The translations under genes were made by a program, and so were the position numbers. From assembly GCA_013076295.1 (NCBI GenBank), contig RQOL01000729.1, positions 4,712,001 through 4,776,000 of the forward strand: a stretch of DNA of 64,000 nt. Direction: 5' to 3'. Origin of the DNA: Sanderia malayensis (Eukaryota; Cnidaria; Scyphozoa; Semaeostomeae; Pelagiidae). The notes under the pieces were generated by a model. That model saw only the letters and a program-made list of their open reading frames with translations. It was not told the origin of the DNA and ran no database searches. Shown in pieces: positions 23,950 to 34,699 of the stretch. Position 1 is the first letter of the stretch; every line of letters begins with the position of its first letter.

Positions 23950-25125
23950 TCACGAAGCCAGCTCGATTTCTCTTAGAAACTCGATATAGAGGTTGAATGC
24001 CTGCTTGACATCAATGGGTGCTGACAGTGCTCTTCGATTCATCACAGTGAGCGCAAACTCCTCAAACTCTTCACTGTAGTCCCTCACGTTCATTGCGGCA
24101 TCATCATAAAATTCTTCGATCTCATCCAGATCAATATCCACTTTACAGTCTTCCACATCATACAGATTTGGCAAAAAATGCATACAGTCTGGTCGCCCCC
24201 TTGGACCACTACTGTTTCCAAATTTGCTTCTAGATATGATATGCTGATTCCACGACTCAGCGACTTTATGAAGCTCTTTTCTTAAAATACTCATGAAGCA
24301 AAAGCGTAAACACTCGACTTGCACAGGATCAGAGTCATTAAGCAAATCAAAATCACGCAGGTCTTTAAAAAAATTTCTCCACCACCCAGGACCATCCCTA
24401 ATCAAATGAGACCAAAAAGTCTCAATTCTTTGATTAGAAGTTGATGTACCAATGGCAAAGCTGGCAAACCCAGCGTGATCGTCGTCGTGGGTAGAGCGAA
24501 AGTAGATATGGAATGCCTCAACAAGGCTGTTCTCTGTTCCGTCATCAGATCTCATCTTTCTTGGTGCTCCTCCAACTTGTTTTATTGCATCGAGGTAATA
24601 TTTTCCTATTACATCCGGGTTTTTGTTTGTAGCACAGACTTCCAACCAAATAAGTCGTCTTGAAAAACCATCGATGCAGGCGTGTATACTAAATCCAAAT
24701 GGTTTGAGTTTGTCGTGGCCGTCAATATGCCAAGTGAAATTTGGTCCCTTTGAATGGTAAGCTCTTCTGCGAAGCCGCTTTTTTGTTCTGTCATTGACTC
24801 CTTCAGGATCTAGTTCACGCAAGCACTGCATGACCCTTGACCGTTTGACAATAAGTCCTTGATTTTTCAAACGTTTCCACATCTTACGGTAGCCCACAAC
24901 ACACCCACTACCCACTAGTTCTTCCTGAATGGCAAGCTTTAACTCATCGGCGCTTACAACATGAACATGTGATGATGATCTTCTTCGTAACTGCAGATCC
25001 TGCAACCGCCTCTTTAAGGTAGAAAGACTCGGTAAAATAGTTAAGGTAAAATAGTTCTGAATGAGTTCATCTGTATTGCTTGTATCAGTGGCATCCATGC
25101 ATGGCGAATAGTTTGGTAATGGCAT
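23950..25125 (-). CDS. IS3EU-like DDE transposase/integrase
   Basis: Intact 391-codon single exon with ATG at 25125-25123. Order: N-terminal helix-turn-helix-like segment (LSTLKRRLQDLQLRRRS, about 34-50), a second DNA-binding helical region with YRKMWKRLKNQGL (80-91), then the integrase core. Acidic residues fit a DDE triad: D135 in WHIDGHDKLKPFG, D194/D195 in MRSDDGTEN, and E235 in NQRIETFWS, giving a D(59-60)D(40)E spacing. The protein would cut and join the element at its TACGATGG ends. The N-terminal helix seems shortened compared with relatives I recall, which have about a dozen more residues between NYF and the LSTLKRR part. The gene lies 137 bp inside the right subterminal array and is transcribed inwards. 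Confidence 0.87.
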   Translation of the reverse strand: MPLPNYSPCMDATDTSNTDELIQNYFTLTILPSLSTLKRRLQDLQLRRRSSSHVHVVSADELKLAIQEELVGSGCVVGYRKMWKRLKNQGLIVKRSRVMQCLRELDPEGVNDRTKKRLRRRAYHSKGPNFTWHIDGHDKLKPFGFSIHACIDGFSRRLIWLEVCATNKNPDVIGKYYLDAIKQVGGAPRKMRSDDGTENSLVEAFHIYFRSTHDDDHAGFASFAIGTSTSNQRIETFWSHLIRDGPGWWRNFFKDLRDFDLLNDSDPVQVECLRFCFMSILRKELHKVAESWNQHIISRSKFGNSSGPRGRPDCMHFLPNLYDVEDCKVDIDLDEIEEFYDDAAMNVRDYSEEFEEFALTVMNRRALSAPIDVKQAFNLYIEFLREIELAS

Positions 25126-25261
25126 CGTGACAATCTGGTTTACTCGTGAGGTAGGTCACTCATCTTGATCAGCATTTTAATACAGCAAAAAATGTATTTG
25201 GCGCCAAAATCCATACGATACAATCATCTCAAAAATAGCGGGAACTTATAATCAAAAATAA

Positions 25262-25385
25262 AACTGAAACTGTCCAAAAAATAAAACTGAAACTGTGAAA
25301 AAATAAAACTGAACTGTCCAAAAAATAAAACTGAACTGTCAAAAAATAAAACTGAACTGTCAAAAAATAAAACTGAACTGTGAGC
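25262..25385 (-). repeat. Subterminal iterated repeats, right end of IS3EU-like element
   Basis: Inverted counterpart of 14975-15130: about six copies of TCAAAAAATAAAACTGAACTG, the inner ones carrying CTGAAAC. Copy order mirrors the left end, the double-A variant being innermost at both ends. Confidence 0.85.
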
Positions 25386-25401
25386 CTTCTGGGCCATCGT
25401 A

Positions 25402-26104
25402 TGTTTCTAAGTTTTGTAATTGTGATTCTGAGGAAAGATGACTTCGTAGGTAATATACCAAATTTTGATACGCTAACAACGAAACTGCAAAAATCTCATT
25501 AAAGAATAATAAAATGTTTGCAACTGGACTGGTGTGACTAAAATGATGTATTTCAATGAAGTTCTAGGTATAATTGGCATTCTGAAACATGTTCCTAAGT
25601 TTTGTAATTGTGATTCTGAGGAAAGATGACTTCGTAGGTAATATACCAAATTTTGATACGCTAACAACGAAACTGCAAAAATCTCATTAAAGAATAATAA
25701 AATGTTTGCAACTGGACTGGTGTGACTAAAATGATGTATTTCAATGAAGTTCTAGGTATAATTGGCATTCTGAAACATGTTCCTAAGTTTTGTAATTGTG
25801 ATTCTGAGGAAAGATGACTTCGTAGGTAATATACCAAATTTTGATACACTAACAACGAAACTGCAAAAATCTCATTAAAGAATAATGAAATGTTTGCGAC
25901 TGGACTGGTGTGACTAAAATGATGTATTTCAATGAAGTTCTAGGTATAATTGGCATTCTGAAACATGTTTCTATGTTTTGTAATTGTGATTCTCAGGAAA
26001 GATGACTTCGTAGGTAATATACCAAATTTTGATACGCTAACAACGAAACTGCAAAATTCTCATTAAAGCATAATAAAACGTTTCCAACTTGACTAGTGTG
26101 ACTA
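25402..26104 (+). repeat. 188-bp satellite, right part (about 3.7 copies)
   Basis: GATGACTTCGTAGGTAATAT recurs at 25437, 25625, 25813 and 26001, exactly 188 bp apart. Copies differ by only a few bases; the last becomes degenerate after about 26090. Short minus-strand frames inside simply repeat with the unit. Confidence 0.93.
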
Positions 26105-26346
26105 CGTTAACAACAAAGTTGTATCAGAAATTGTATTATATTAACTTGTTTCCTGTGATTGAAATGGTTTCATTTATTTCATGCGGCTAAATGATTCTTC
26201 TTTTATAATTTTTAAGTGAGAGAGTATGAGCACGAATATAGTAAAGTAAGTATTCACGTTCATGCAAAGATGAAGTTATACAAAATTGTATCTGCAAGGC
26301 AAAGTTGTCAGCAATTCACATGATTACGCTTGTCAACTTTTCATTA

Positions 26347-26675
26347 CCGTATTTACTCGAGTGAGCGCCGCGGCATTCATTTAATTTCGAGTACTTTTGA
26401 TGGGGCGCTTATTCGGGGCGGCGCTCTTACGGGGGCGGCGCTTTTTAAAAACTTGATCATTTTTTAATAAAACAAGTCCGTTTTAAGCAATTTTCAGTAG
26501 TAAAATAAACAAGTTCGAAACACTTAAGTGTGTTTTGATACAAGAAAATAAATTCCTGAGGTAGCACCGCATTTAGAAAGTGAACTGCGGTGCTCTTTGG
26601 GGGCGGCACTCCTCAACTTTATCTCTTTCAAATGCGGCGCTCATACGGGGGCGGCGCTCACTCGAGTAAATACGG
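26347..26675. mobile_element. Palindromic MITE (329 bp, TA target)
   Basis: Ends CCGTATTTACTCGAGTGAGC and its inverse, flanked by TA (26345-26346 and 26676-26677). Internal GGGGCGGCGCT-type words occur near both ends. No reading frame. Lies in the KDZ gene intron just upstream of the 26712 exon. Confidence 0.85.
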
Positions 26676-26711
26676 TATCCCTTATATTGTATTAATGGCA
26701 TTCATTTTCAG

Positions 26712-29700
26712 CCACGTGTGACATTGAAGGCATTAAAAGATTTTGAAGACCCTTTAATACTCTTGTCAATGAATGAGGAGGACAAGGCTGTTATAGGTGT
26801 GGACCGTAAAGGATTTTCTTGTACTCGTTGTACATTTGGCAAGCACACTTGCCGTCACATAAACATGCTGAATGCCGAATTGGATGGGGAGCAAGCAGCC
26901 ATCCCAGATTGTCTTGTCGACTTTGTACAACAAAGTGAAATCTTGCAGAACCAACATCGGAAACTTTACACGAAGAAGGCCCTGTCAACAGCAAAAATAT
27001 CTCTTGTAACACAACCACTCCAGAAAAGTGTTCATGAAGGGACACTTTTGCATGCCGCAAAAGATGGAGTTGATGGGTCGCTTCTCCTAATTCCTGATTT
27101 TGATGATGAAGAGTGTAACATTTGTGGCACAAATTATGATTTTAATTTTTTATGGAAATGTGGAGTGAAGCTAGTGACAAGAAGTTGTGTGAGACTTGTG
27201 CATGGTGAGCCGTAATTTTAAAGTCGTAAGAATACTTATGTTGTTGGCATTAATATTGTATGTGCCTTGTACATAATTTAAAAAAATGTTTTGTTGTAGT
27301 CCCTGAAAGAAAGTGCCCCAACTGCAAGCATGTACAAAATTTTTACGGCTCTGCGAGGGGACTTCTTAACATGGGGGAATTCGTTATTGGGCATGACGTT
27401 TTGAAAGACTATATGTTCAGATTTCTTACTGGCAACAGGTAAACTTTAGAGTTTTTGTTGATCACAGTGATACAGCAATCTGAATGGGTGATTTGATTGT
27501 TATGAAACAGTGATACAGCAAATTGATTTGATTGTTATGAAAAAGAGTATGTTTTACTTTTCTTTTGCAGTTGCAGCTTAGTTGGCTTTCATCAGTCCAT
27601 GCAACTGTACATGACGTTTGCAAGTGACCAAGCATTGCCGACGATTAATTATCAGCAGTGACGACAAGCATGGTATTCGTTTTTGGAACTCCTGGAAATC
27701 GACTACGATGCTGCATTCATATGCAATAAATGTGGACAGTTTCCAGATATTTTGACATGCGATGCGAAAGCACTGGCATTCAAGCGAGAACATGCGCAAA
27801 ATATCGTATAATATAAAATATAAGTTTTGCCGAAAGGATGATAAATATTTTGTATATGAACTATAAACTCACCTTACAACATTTTAACAAACTTCTAGGC
27901 TGGGCTTTTCTTAACACTGAGTTGCTTTTTAAGATCAGTGAACTGAAACAAATCAAGGAACAAAAGTTAAACAGACAAGAATACAACACAACAGAAATAT
28001 AACACAATTTGTTTTGTTAGAAAACAAAAACGCATTTGAAATCAGAACTAACTGAAGCAGACAGTCTTATCACCATTACTTATCTAAAAACAATGGCTGG
28101 TTGCTTTTACAGTGGAAAAAGTAACTTGACTTTACACTAACGTTAGTATAAACACGTGTTTTTTGCACTTATTTTATAGAATTTTCATTTTATACTAGTT
28201 TCGAAAATAGAACACTTGTGCCAGAGAAAAAAATACGCGACCTTCTGAAAGAGTATGCGACAATGGGAATGGACAAACAAAGTCTTTCTACATTGCGAAG
28301 TGATTTGGCATCAGAAAATGTCAGTTTAGGAGTCCTTGCAGATTTCTTGTCGTGGTGTGAAGATTCTTATGAAACATGGCACAGTATACCAACTGCTGTT
28401 CGAGATATGGTCTTATGCTTCGCAACAACATCACCAATCTGTGGATATTTTCCACCTTCCAGAGATGTTTTTGCTCATATATCTTCGGTTGCAGCAAGCA
28501 AGACAGCAATTGGAGACAATATGGATGCCATGCTGCATATTCAAAAATATACACCAATAATTGTTGATGCTCTGACAGCCATCCATTCCTGCACTTTACC
28601 ACAGGCTTGGTATGAATTGTTCAAATTCTGCCAAGAAAAGGCTGAGGCCAGTTTGAGGCAAAAAGAGCACGAATTGAAACGAACCGTGACAAAATTCAAC
28701 AAATTGTCATATTTTCCAAACTGGCCTGTAAAGTGCTTACGCGGAAAATATGCACAAGACAAATCCGGAAAAAGTCGTGGACAGTGCAAAAAAACAAGTG
28801 ACAAACATGCATTGATGCCAGGCCTTTTTACAGTTTATTGTGAACACGGTATGTGCAATTCAATGTCTTTCATTCTGCACATTCTGTTATCAATGTCTTT
28901 CATTGTAAATTTGGACAAAGGCATTGAAGAAAAGTGTGATTGCTTTTCAGACATGACACAAAAACATGGCTTTGTATTACGATCTCTTTGAATCAATTAA
29001 TTGAAATTAACTAATAGCAATTCTAACAACGATATAAGTGACAATCACAGAGCTAAGTATATAAATAAACAGAATAGCGATAGACACTCTACATACCAAC
29101 TGTATCCTATCCTGCTAGCACACCACAGCCTGCCTTGAGCCCTGAAGGCTCCGTCTGGGTAACTAAAAATTGCTCGCGTATTTAAACTAAAATGCTACTC
29201 TCTAAGGTATTTAAAACAACGCTACGCCACACACTCCACAAAAAGAAAACAAATACAATAGAACAAATTACAGCAACATAGAACACAAAGAAATAAAACG
29301 CATGAGCGTGAAGATGCGTTTGTACAAACCGTACAAACAGGCACTAAGTGCTCTGAAAAGTTCAATGTCATCATCAATAACATTAAACCATGATCATCGT
29401 ACTAACCAAAAGTTTAAACTAAATTTAACCAAAAGTTAAATTCACAATCACATTTCTTAAATCTTGCGATATAATGCTACCAAAATAAAATGTCTGCACA
29501 TGCTTGTCCTAAGAGTATACATTTTGTATCCTAATTAACAAACAGAGATGATGCTTTTATATTATCATTTAACTTTAACTACACATTTTTTTGATTAAAT
29601 TCTTTTACTCACTTAGGGATATGCTATGGATTTCAAACAATGGACACACAAGAATCGCCGAATGTGCCTTTCACAATCTTTCGAACAAGACTGCTAAAGG

Positions 29701-30196
29701 GTGAGATATGATATAGCAAGGTTATATACAAATAACAATATGAAACCTTTTAACCAGCTTCGCTAACTTTGTTAATTTTTCTATTACAGCTCCCGAAGGA
29801 ATAATTTACGACAACTGCTGCAATTTACACGTATATTGTCTAAACAGGGATACTGGGTTTTTTAAAGATTGTACTTTTGTTGTGGACAGATTTCACTGGA
29901 AAAACCATGCAGGTTTGCATTAATATGCATTGTTTGCTAAAAGCACAACTTTAAATATTGACCTCATCAATTAAATAGAGAACCATGCCAATCATGTAAC
30001 ACGAAATGAATTTTCCACAGGGTGTAGCAAGAACTACAACATGTCACTGTACCCCAGATTCAAAGGCATCAACAGCCAGATAAATGAGCAAAGAAACTTA
30101 TTACTAAAAAAGTTAAAGAACCAACTGAGCTATATATCGGAACAACACTTCATGAAGCAATTGACATTATTTATGTATTACCATAACAGCAAGTAA
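26712..30196 (+). pseudogene. KDZ-type transposase-like gene, 3' exons
   Basis: Exons by splice sites and frame: 26712 to about 27204 (GVDRKGFSCTRCTFGKHTCR, a second SWIM-like cluster; later CNICGTNYDF and WKCG), 27300 to about 27439 (CPNCKHVQNF, GEFVIGHDVLKDY), about 27569-27810 (SLVGFHQSMQLYMTF, then FICNKCGQFPDILTCDAKAL), 28200-28846 (about 215 residues, ends VYCEHG), about 29617-29690 (YGFQTMDTQESPNVPF), about 29790-29911 (IIYDNCCNLHVYCLNR, then VVDRFHWKNHAG) and 30022-30196 (final exon, stop TAA). The YDN...DRFHWKNH...C run matches the catalytic region of KDZ (Kyakuja-Dileera-Zisupton) transposases. An in-frame TGA at 27659-27661 interrupts the third exon while similarity continues after it (RQAWYSF). 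Vertebrate HMGXB3-like proteins appear related. Probably an inactivated transposase; a partly domesticated gene is the alternative. Confidence 0.7.
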
Positions 30197-31600
30197 TTCT
30201 GAAAGAGAGAATAGTAGTAGGTATGTATCGCTCGACGAATTAAAAATGTAACAATTTGTAGAATTGTTAAGAATATGATTTTTGGGACTTACTTCACTTC
30301 GGATTTATACATTGTACCTTTTCGAACTGTCAAGAAGGCGTCTAGCAACAAACAAGGGAATATCTACCAGCCGCTGAATAAGCAAAGACACAACCTATGA
30401 AAATTTCAAAATGTTATATCTTTTTCCAACAGGCACATAACAGACGGTTGCACACAAATACAATGTAAGTGAAGGTCAGTAACAGTTTCATAAGAGTAGG
30501 GTAAGCGCATTATTACCTCAGGTAGAAGAGCGTAACGAACAACAAAGCCACGTCTTTCAATCAAAATTTTTGAAAAATGTTTGTCTGCACTGGCAATTCT
30601 GGCAATAAAGTCTGCAATCAACCAACTCTGCAATGAATGAGAGAAGTAATAAGCGTTTCATATAATCAATAAAAAAATAAAATATTAAAAGAGATCTGGA
30701 GCCTTTTTGGCTGAAAGCCATTGTAATTGCCTTACCTTATCAGGTCGTTCACCAAAAATCCAATTTTCTGGCGTGCGATTTAAGATTAAGTCAGTTTCGC
30801 TATTGGATATGGCTTCTTCCATTCTTTTTGACAATAATGTGCCTCTGAGAATGCCAGTGACATGACGCTTTAATGATTAAAAATTCCATATTGTAGATAA
30901 TTAGAAAAAAATGGAGTAAATAATTAACGTACATGCTGAATATCTTTATTACTTTGATATCCGTAGAATACGAATCCAAAAGCCGTCTTATTTGACTATG
31001 TGTACTAAAGTTATGAGCACTGAAAACAAAAATAATGAAAGTTAAATTCATGAGAAAACATCAATTCAAATTATGTAATAAAACTATAGCAAAAATGAAA
31101 AACAATGGAATATATATATTTATGTTTACACTGAAACGTCTGCATGAGTTATATTGCATCCACAAGAAAAATGATCACGGGTGACATCCTTCAAAGATAA
31201 ACACGCCAAATGGAAGTTGCGCAGACACCAACGAAAGGAAACAAAATTGTCTGCAGAACTTCCACACCGCGTTGTACAGTAATATGAAGCTCCGCAAACA
31301 CCCCTTTCTTCACGTCTTTCTACTAATGGGTAGCAGGTGTGAAGGTCTACGCCGTTTTCATCAACTGCCCAAAGTAAATTCACGGATTCAATTGGGCATA
31401 GATTGATGAAGGAACATCGCCTCTCTGACAATTTCGAATGGCAATGAACTGTAACCCCCATCGCAATAGAAATCAACAGCAGCTGAAGAATAGCTGCAAA
31501 AATCAAAAACTGATTAAAACATAACTTATATGTGATTGAAAATGTTGTCAGACAACAAAAGGAAATAAAGCAGCACAGTTCACATATCAAGTAGTTATCT

Positions 31601-31674
31601 GCGCCCATCGGGATTTGAACCTGAATCTTCTCTCAATGACTGAGAAATGTGCTTTCCAGTTGCACCATGAGTGC
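31601..31674 (-). ncRNA. tRNA-like cloverleaf (tRNA-derived, copy 2)
   Basis: Reads on the minus strand as acceptor GCACTCA / TGGGCGC, D arm GTGC-AACTGGAAA-GCAC, anticodon stem TTCTC/GAGAG with loop AGTCATT, T arm TCAGG-TTCAAAT-CCCGA. The base before the anticodon is G instead of the invariant T, and the anticodon would be TCA, so a normal tRNA is doubtful. It lies in an intron of the OTU gene. Compared with 12998-13070, D and T arms are conserved while acceptor bases differ in paired fashion. Confidence 0.55.
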
Positions 31675-33426
31675 TTCATATTAGCTACCTTTGCAAACTG
31701 CTTTGCAGAAAAAAATAAAACTAAAACTTACTAAATCCATGACCAGGCAGCGCAGTTAGCAAGATTTCATTTCTAACGCAATCTTCAAAATTATTGCGTG
31801 TGTATGATGCATCATATGTTCGAACCATATCGAGCGTTACATTCTTGGTCTTAGCTAAAACCATGATGTGATTTAAAAACGTAACAAAAATTTCCAAGAC
31901 CCAAAAGAACATGTCATGAAAATGAAATGAAAATTTTTACCTGTTGAAGTACATATTTAAATTTCTCTATGCCATATTTGACACAGAGAATTCTGAGTGT
32001 TGGCCAAAGGTTTTCTGTCCCAAATATGATAAGTGAGGCAGCTTTAAATAATCCATTGCCATCTTCCTTGACAACAAGGGCATCCATAGAGATATCTGCT
32101 GGAAGTTGATGTCTTAACCTGCAATGTCAATTAGGATGATGATATGATCAACATCATTGCAAAATATTATGCATGTCCATAAGTTATAATTCATAAATGT
32201 CTACTACATGGCAATTCAATGACAAGATACCAATAAAATGCATCGAAGGAATGCAGGTCCAATGAGTATTTGACGAAGCCAATACTTCTGGGCAGAAATG
32301 GCACAAGCATTTCTAAAAGCTTTGGATCCTCCTCCAGCATGTCCAACTTCAAAATATTTGCATCATTTGCATCATTCCAATTGCACTCCTAAAATAAACA
32401 AACCTCCAATATTAGCTACATAACTCACAATTCTTTACAATAAAAACATTTGGCCATAAAAATTGTTGGTGCAAACCATAATCGCATGTTTCAATTTGCA
32501 AAGTCTGTCGTTTCGCCAAGTACTCTGTACAGCAGTCCCAGCATTCCTCTTTCTGCCCTTTGTTTTCTCTCCTTCTACATTGTTTCTTTTCACATATCTA
32601 CCTTCTGTCATACGTTTCTGTTCACTTGCTTCTGTCTCTTTAATATCTCCCTCTCCTTCAAAATCAACAAACTCTATTTGGTCATCAAAAATAAACATTT
32701 TAAATTGTAATTTGGATTGTAACGATTAATTTGTTTTTATTAACAAATACACTTTCATATATTTACATAAATGTTTATAAAGAATATAAACTTGAGCACC
32801 ATTCCAAGAGAAGAACTATTTCAGCTGTGGTTCTGAAGTAGCAATAAATAAATAAATAAACAGACCAGAAATAAAGAGTACATCGTACATCGGGTACTTC
32901 TTAATTCATGAATAAATTTCATATAGAGTGTTCAAGTGCAACACACCTTTTCTTTTAATGATACAGCCAATCAATTTGGCTTTCTCGTGCACATCATAGG
33001 AAAGAACATCCCCAAACAACAATTTGTGCACCAAATTAGGATCCATATCTGGAAGGAATTGCATACTTTAAATATTAATGTTATACAAGTTAATTGTTTA
33101 TATATTTCCGTTCGAGACCCTTTGTGCGCTCACAGTACTCAATACCATTCGTGTAAGATCAGGTTGGGAGAAATTGAGGGAATTCTTGGCCCTGTTACAA
33201 ATTGTGTCCATTCACACAAGGTAAAAGAAAGAGTGTATGCAGCATGCTTGAGGAGGTTCTTGTCATATAATAGTGGGAATTGGCCACTTAAGGAGGACAT
33301 CATTAGAATCACTAGAACCAAAACTCATTAAGAGATGTATAAATAAATACATCTCCTGGTGAGTGAGTAGCAGCACAACCTGGGCTTGTCAAGATCTAAA
33401 GTATAATCTTAAAGTATAAATACATA

Positions 33427-33541
33427 CCGTATTTTCTGTAATTAGTGCCCACCCTCTTTCAACCGCCTCCCTCTAATAAGCGCCCACCCAATTTGGCAAG
33501 ATATTTAATAAGTGCACATGTGCTTATTAGAGAAATTAAGG
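33427..33541. mobile_element. Short degenerate MITE (about 115 bp, TA target)
   Basis: Left end CCGTATTTTCTGTAATTAG and right end, read inversely, CCTTAATTTCTCTAATAAG, between TA dinucleotides. Repeated inner words TAATAAGCGCCCACCC and TAATAAGTGCAC. Lies in an OTU gene intron. Confidence 0.6.
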
Positions 33542-34029
33542 TATATATATATATATCCAGCACCTTTGCCAACACCCTAATAAAATATATATATCCATAT
33601 CATCAATTGCTAAGTGAATATACCTTCCACATGTGAATCCGTGTTTAATGATGGAGCTTCTGGCTCATCATTCATTCTGGCTTCTTGGTAATAGCATCTT
33701 TCCATACCAGCCAAAGCAACCTCAATGAAACGCTTACACACTTATGGATCTTTACCAAAATCTTGAAACCACTCTGTACCTATAATTTATAGCAGTGCCT
33801 GTAAATATGCAGCATTTCTGTATTACAACACAAAAACGTATTGTAATACAAAACTCAAATGAGAAAATCTTACCAATATAATCCACTGTGAGGTTTCCAT
33901 CTTTATCTGTAGCCAAAGATAGAGCAATTGCAGGCGTGTTTGTCCTTTTCCACCAATTATCCATCTAAAGAAAACAAATTGTTAGTATCAAAACATATAT
34001 ATATTATCCACATATATATATACATATAC

Positions 34030-34230
34030 AAATAACTATAAATTCTCACTGTCTATACTGACATCACAGTGCTCAATGTACAGAAGTACAGAGCAATAAT
34101 AGAATAGAATGATTGATTGATGACTGATGATGACTGATGACTGATGATTGCGAAAGCATGAAACTCCGAGTAACAGAGAACTAAGTCTACTTTCTTGCTT
34201 CTATTCTACATATACGAATATATAGTTCCA
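34030..34230. repeat. Retroelement 3' fragment shared with 53750-53880
   Basis: CTGATGATTGCGAAAGCATGAAACTCCGAG followed by a CTTTCTTGCTTCTATTCTA block recurs with small changes at about 53780-53870, next to the GIY-YIG fragment at 53.9-54.15 kb. It also has a short ATGACTGATG tandem (about 34110-34145). Probably the tail of a Penelope-like element. Confidence 0.55.
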
Positions 34231-34699
34231 GTTTTGTATACAGTAAAAGCTACTCACAGTAACTCCCAACTGCCTTATCTGTCTGCTGTTAAAAGCATTT
34301 TGCTTTCCAGCAGTCTTTATGTAATCTTTTTTGCCAACACCTCTTTTCTTCTTTGATGGTGGCCCCTGCTAAAATATTCTATATTCTTTAACAACTTAGG
34401 ATTTTCATTGGTTGAATTCGACTTAAAATTGTTGCTTCACAACAAAATATGATCAAGACAAATACAAGACTCACATGCTGTTCTTCATGTTCCATTGCTG
34501 TAAAAATCGTTCAAGCTCAACGTAAACAAAATTACCTGTAAAAATCTGCAAATAAACTTAGAGCCTATCTGTCAGTCTCCTCATGTGCAATATTTTGCAG
34601 CCACACATGTGCAAACATTTCTTATATAACAAATTGCTCGTTCGTAAAACATCAAATTTTGATACAATTCTTACCTCTGGCAAGCGGCCACCCAGCACC

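Larger units (their letters stand above)
14955..25401. mobile_element. IS3EU-like DNA transposon with nested hAT-like insertion (10.4 kb)
   Basis: Terminal inverted repeats start TACGATGGCCCAGAAGGCTC at 14955 and end with the reverse complement at 25401; they continue into subterminal repeats and stay matched for well over 40 bp. The target duplication is TGTTTC (14949-14954 and 25402-25407), a 6-bp duplication, which with TAC-type ends fits what I recall of the IS3EU superfamily. It carries a plus-strand HECT-domain gene at the left and a minus-strand DDE integrase at the right. Removing the nested element (18429-23437 plus one 8-bp duplication) leaves about 5.4 kb. Superfamily naming rests on the integrase type and target-site length. 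Confidence 0.82.
30406..34495 (-). pseudogene. OTU-domain gene convergent to the KDZ-type gene (decayed)
   Basis: Starts at ATG 34495-34493 (MEHEEQH, donor GTGAGT), then a basic exon at 34368-34260 (PPSKKKRGVGKKDY), 33963 to about 33876 (MDNWWKRTNTPAIALSLATD), about 33765-33630, about 33060-32940 (MQFLPDMDPNLVHKLLFGDV), about 32390-32270, 32118-31941, about 31905-31734, about 31495-31130 and 30785-30530. The 32118-31941 exon reads EDGNGLFKAASLIIFGTENL, the OTU signature, but a Gly codon stands where OTU cysteine peptidases have the catalytic Cys. The next exons (YTRNNFEDCVRNE, LLLISIAMGVTVHCHS) fit the rest of an OTU fold, followed by a Cys-rich stretch. A TAA lies in frame at about 33731. 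Both changes argue for loss of protease activity. Paired with the KDZ gene, this looks like the accessory gene of the element. Confidence 0.6.
12428..34665. mobile_element. Large KDZ-type composite element (putative limits)
   Basis: Two convergent multi-exon genes (KDZ transposase-like on plus, OTU-domain gene on minus) lie between inverted similar sequences. The left (12428-12460) contains ATCAAAATTTGG and TTTACGAACGAACGATC. The right (34632-34665), read on the minus strand, contains TATCAAAATTTGATG and TTTTACGAACGAGCAAT. Each lies 130-180 bp upstream of a first exon. This is the arrangement expected of terminal or subterminal inverted repeats of a transposon with two inward-reading genes. 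I could not find the exact ends or a target duplication, so the limits are approximate. Most of the 22-kb length is the nested insertion 14955-25401. An alternative is two host genes sharing a duplicated promoter. Confidence 0.5.

Noticed and set aside
31601..31674. Functional tRNA with anticodon TCA (selenocysteine or suppressor)
   Set aside because: Base 33 is not T, the acceptor has a mismatch, and tRNA-Sec has a much longer variable arm; a tRNA-derived remnant is more likely.
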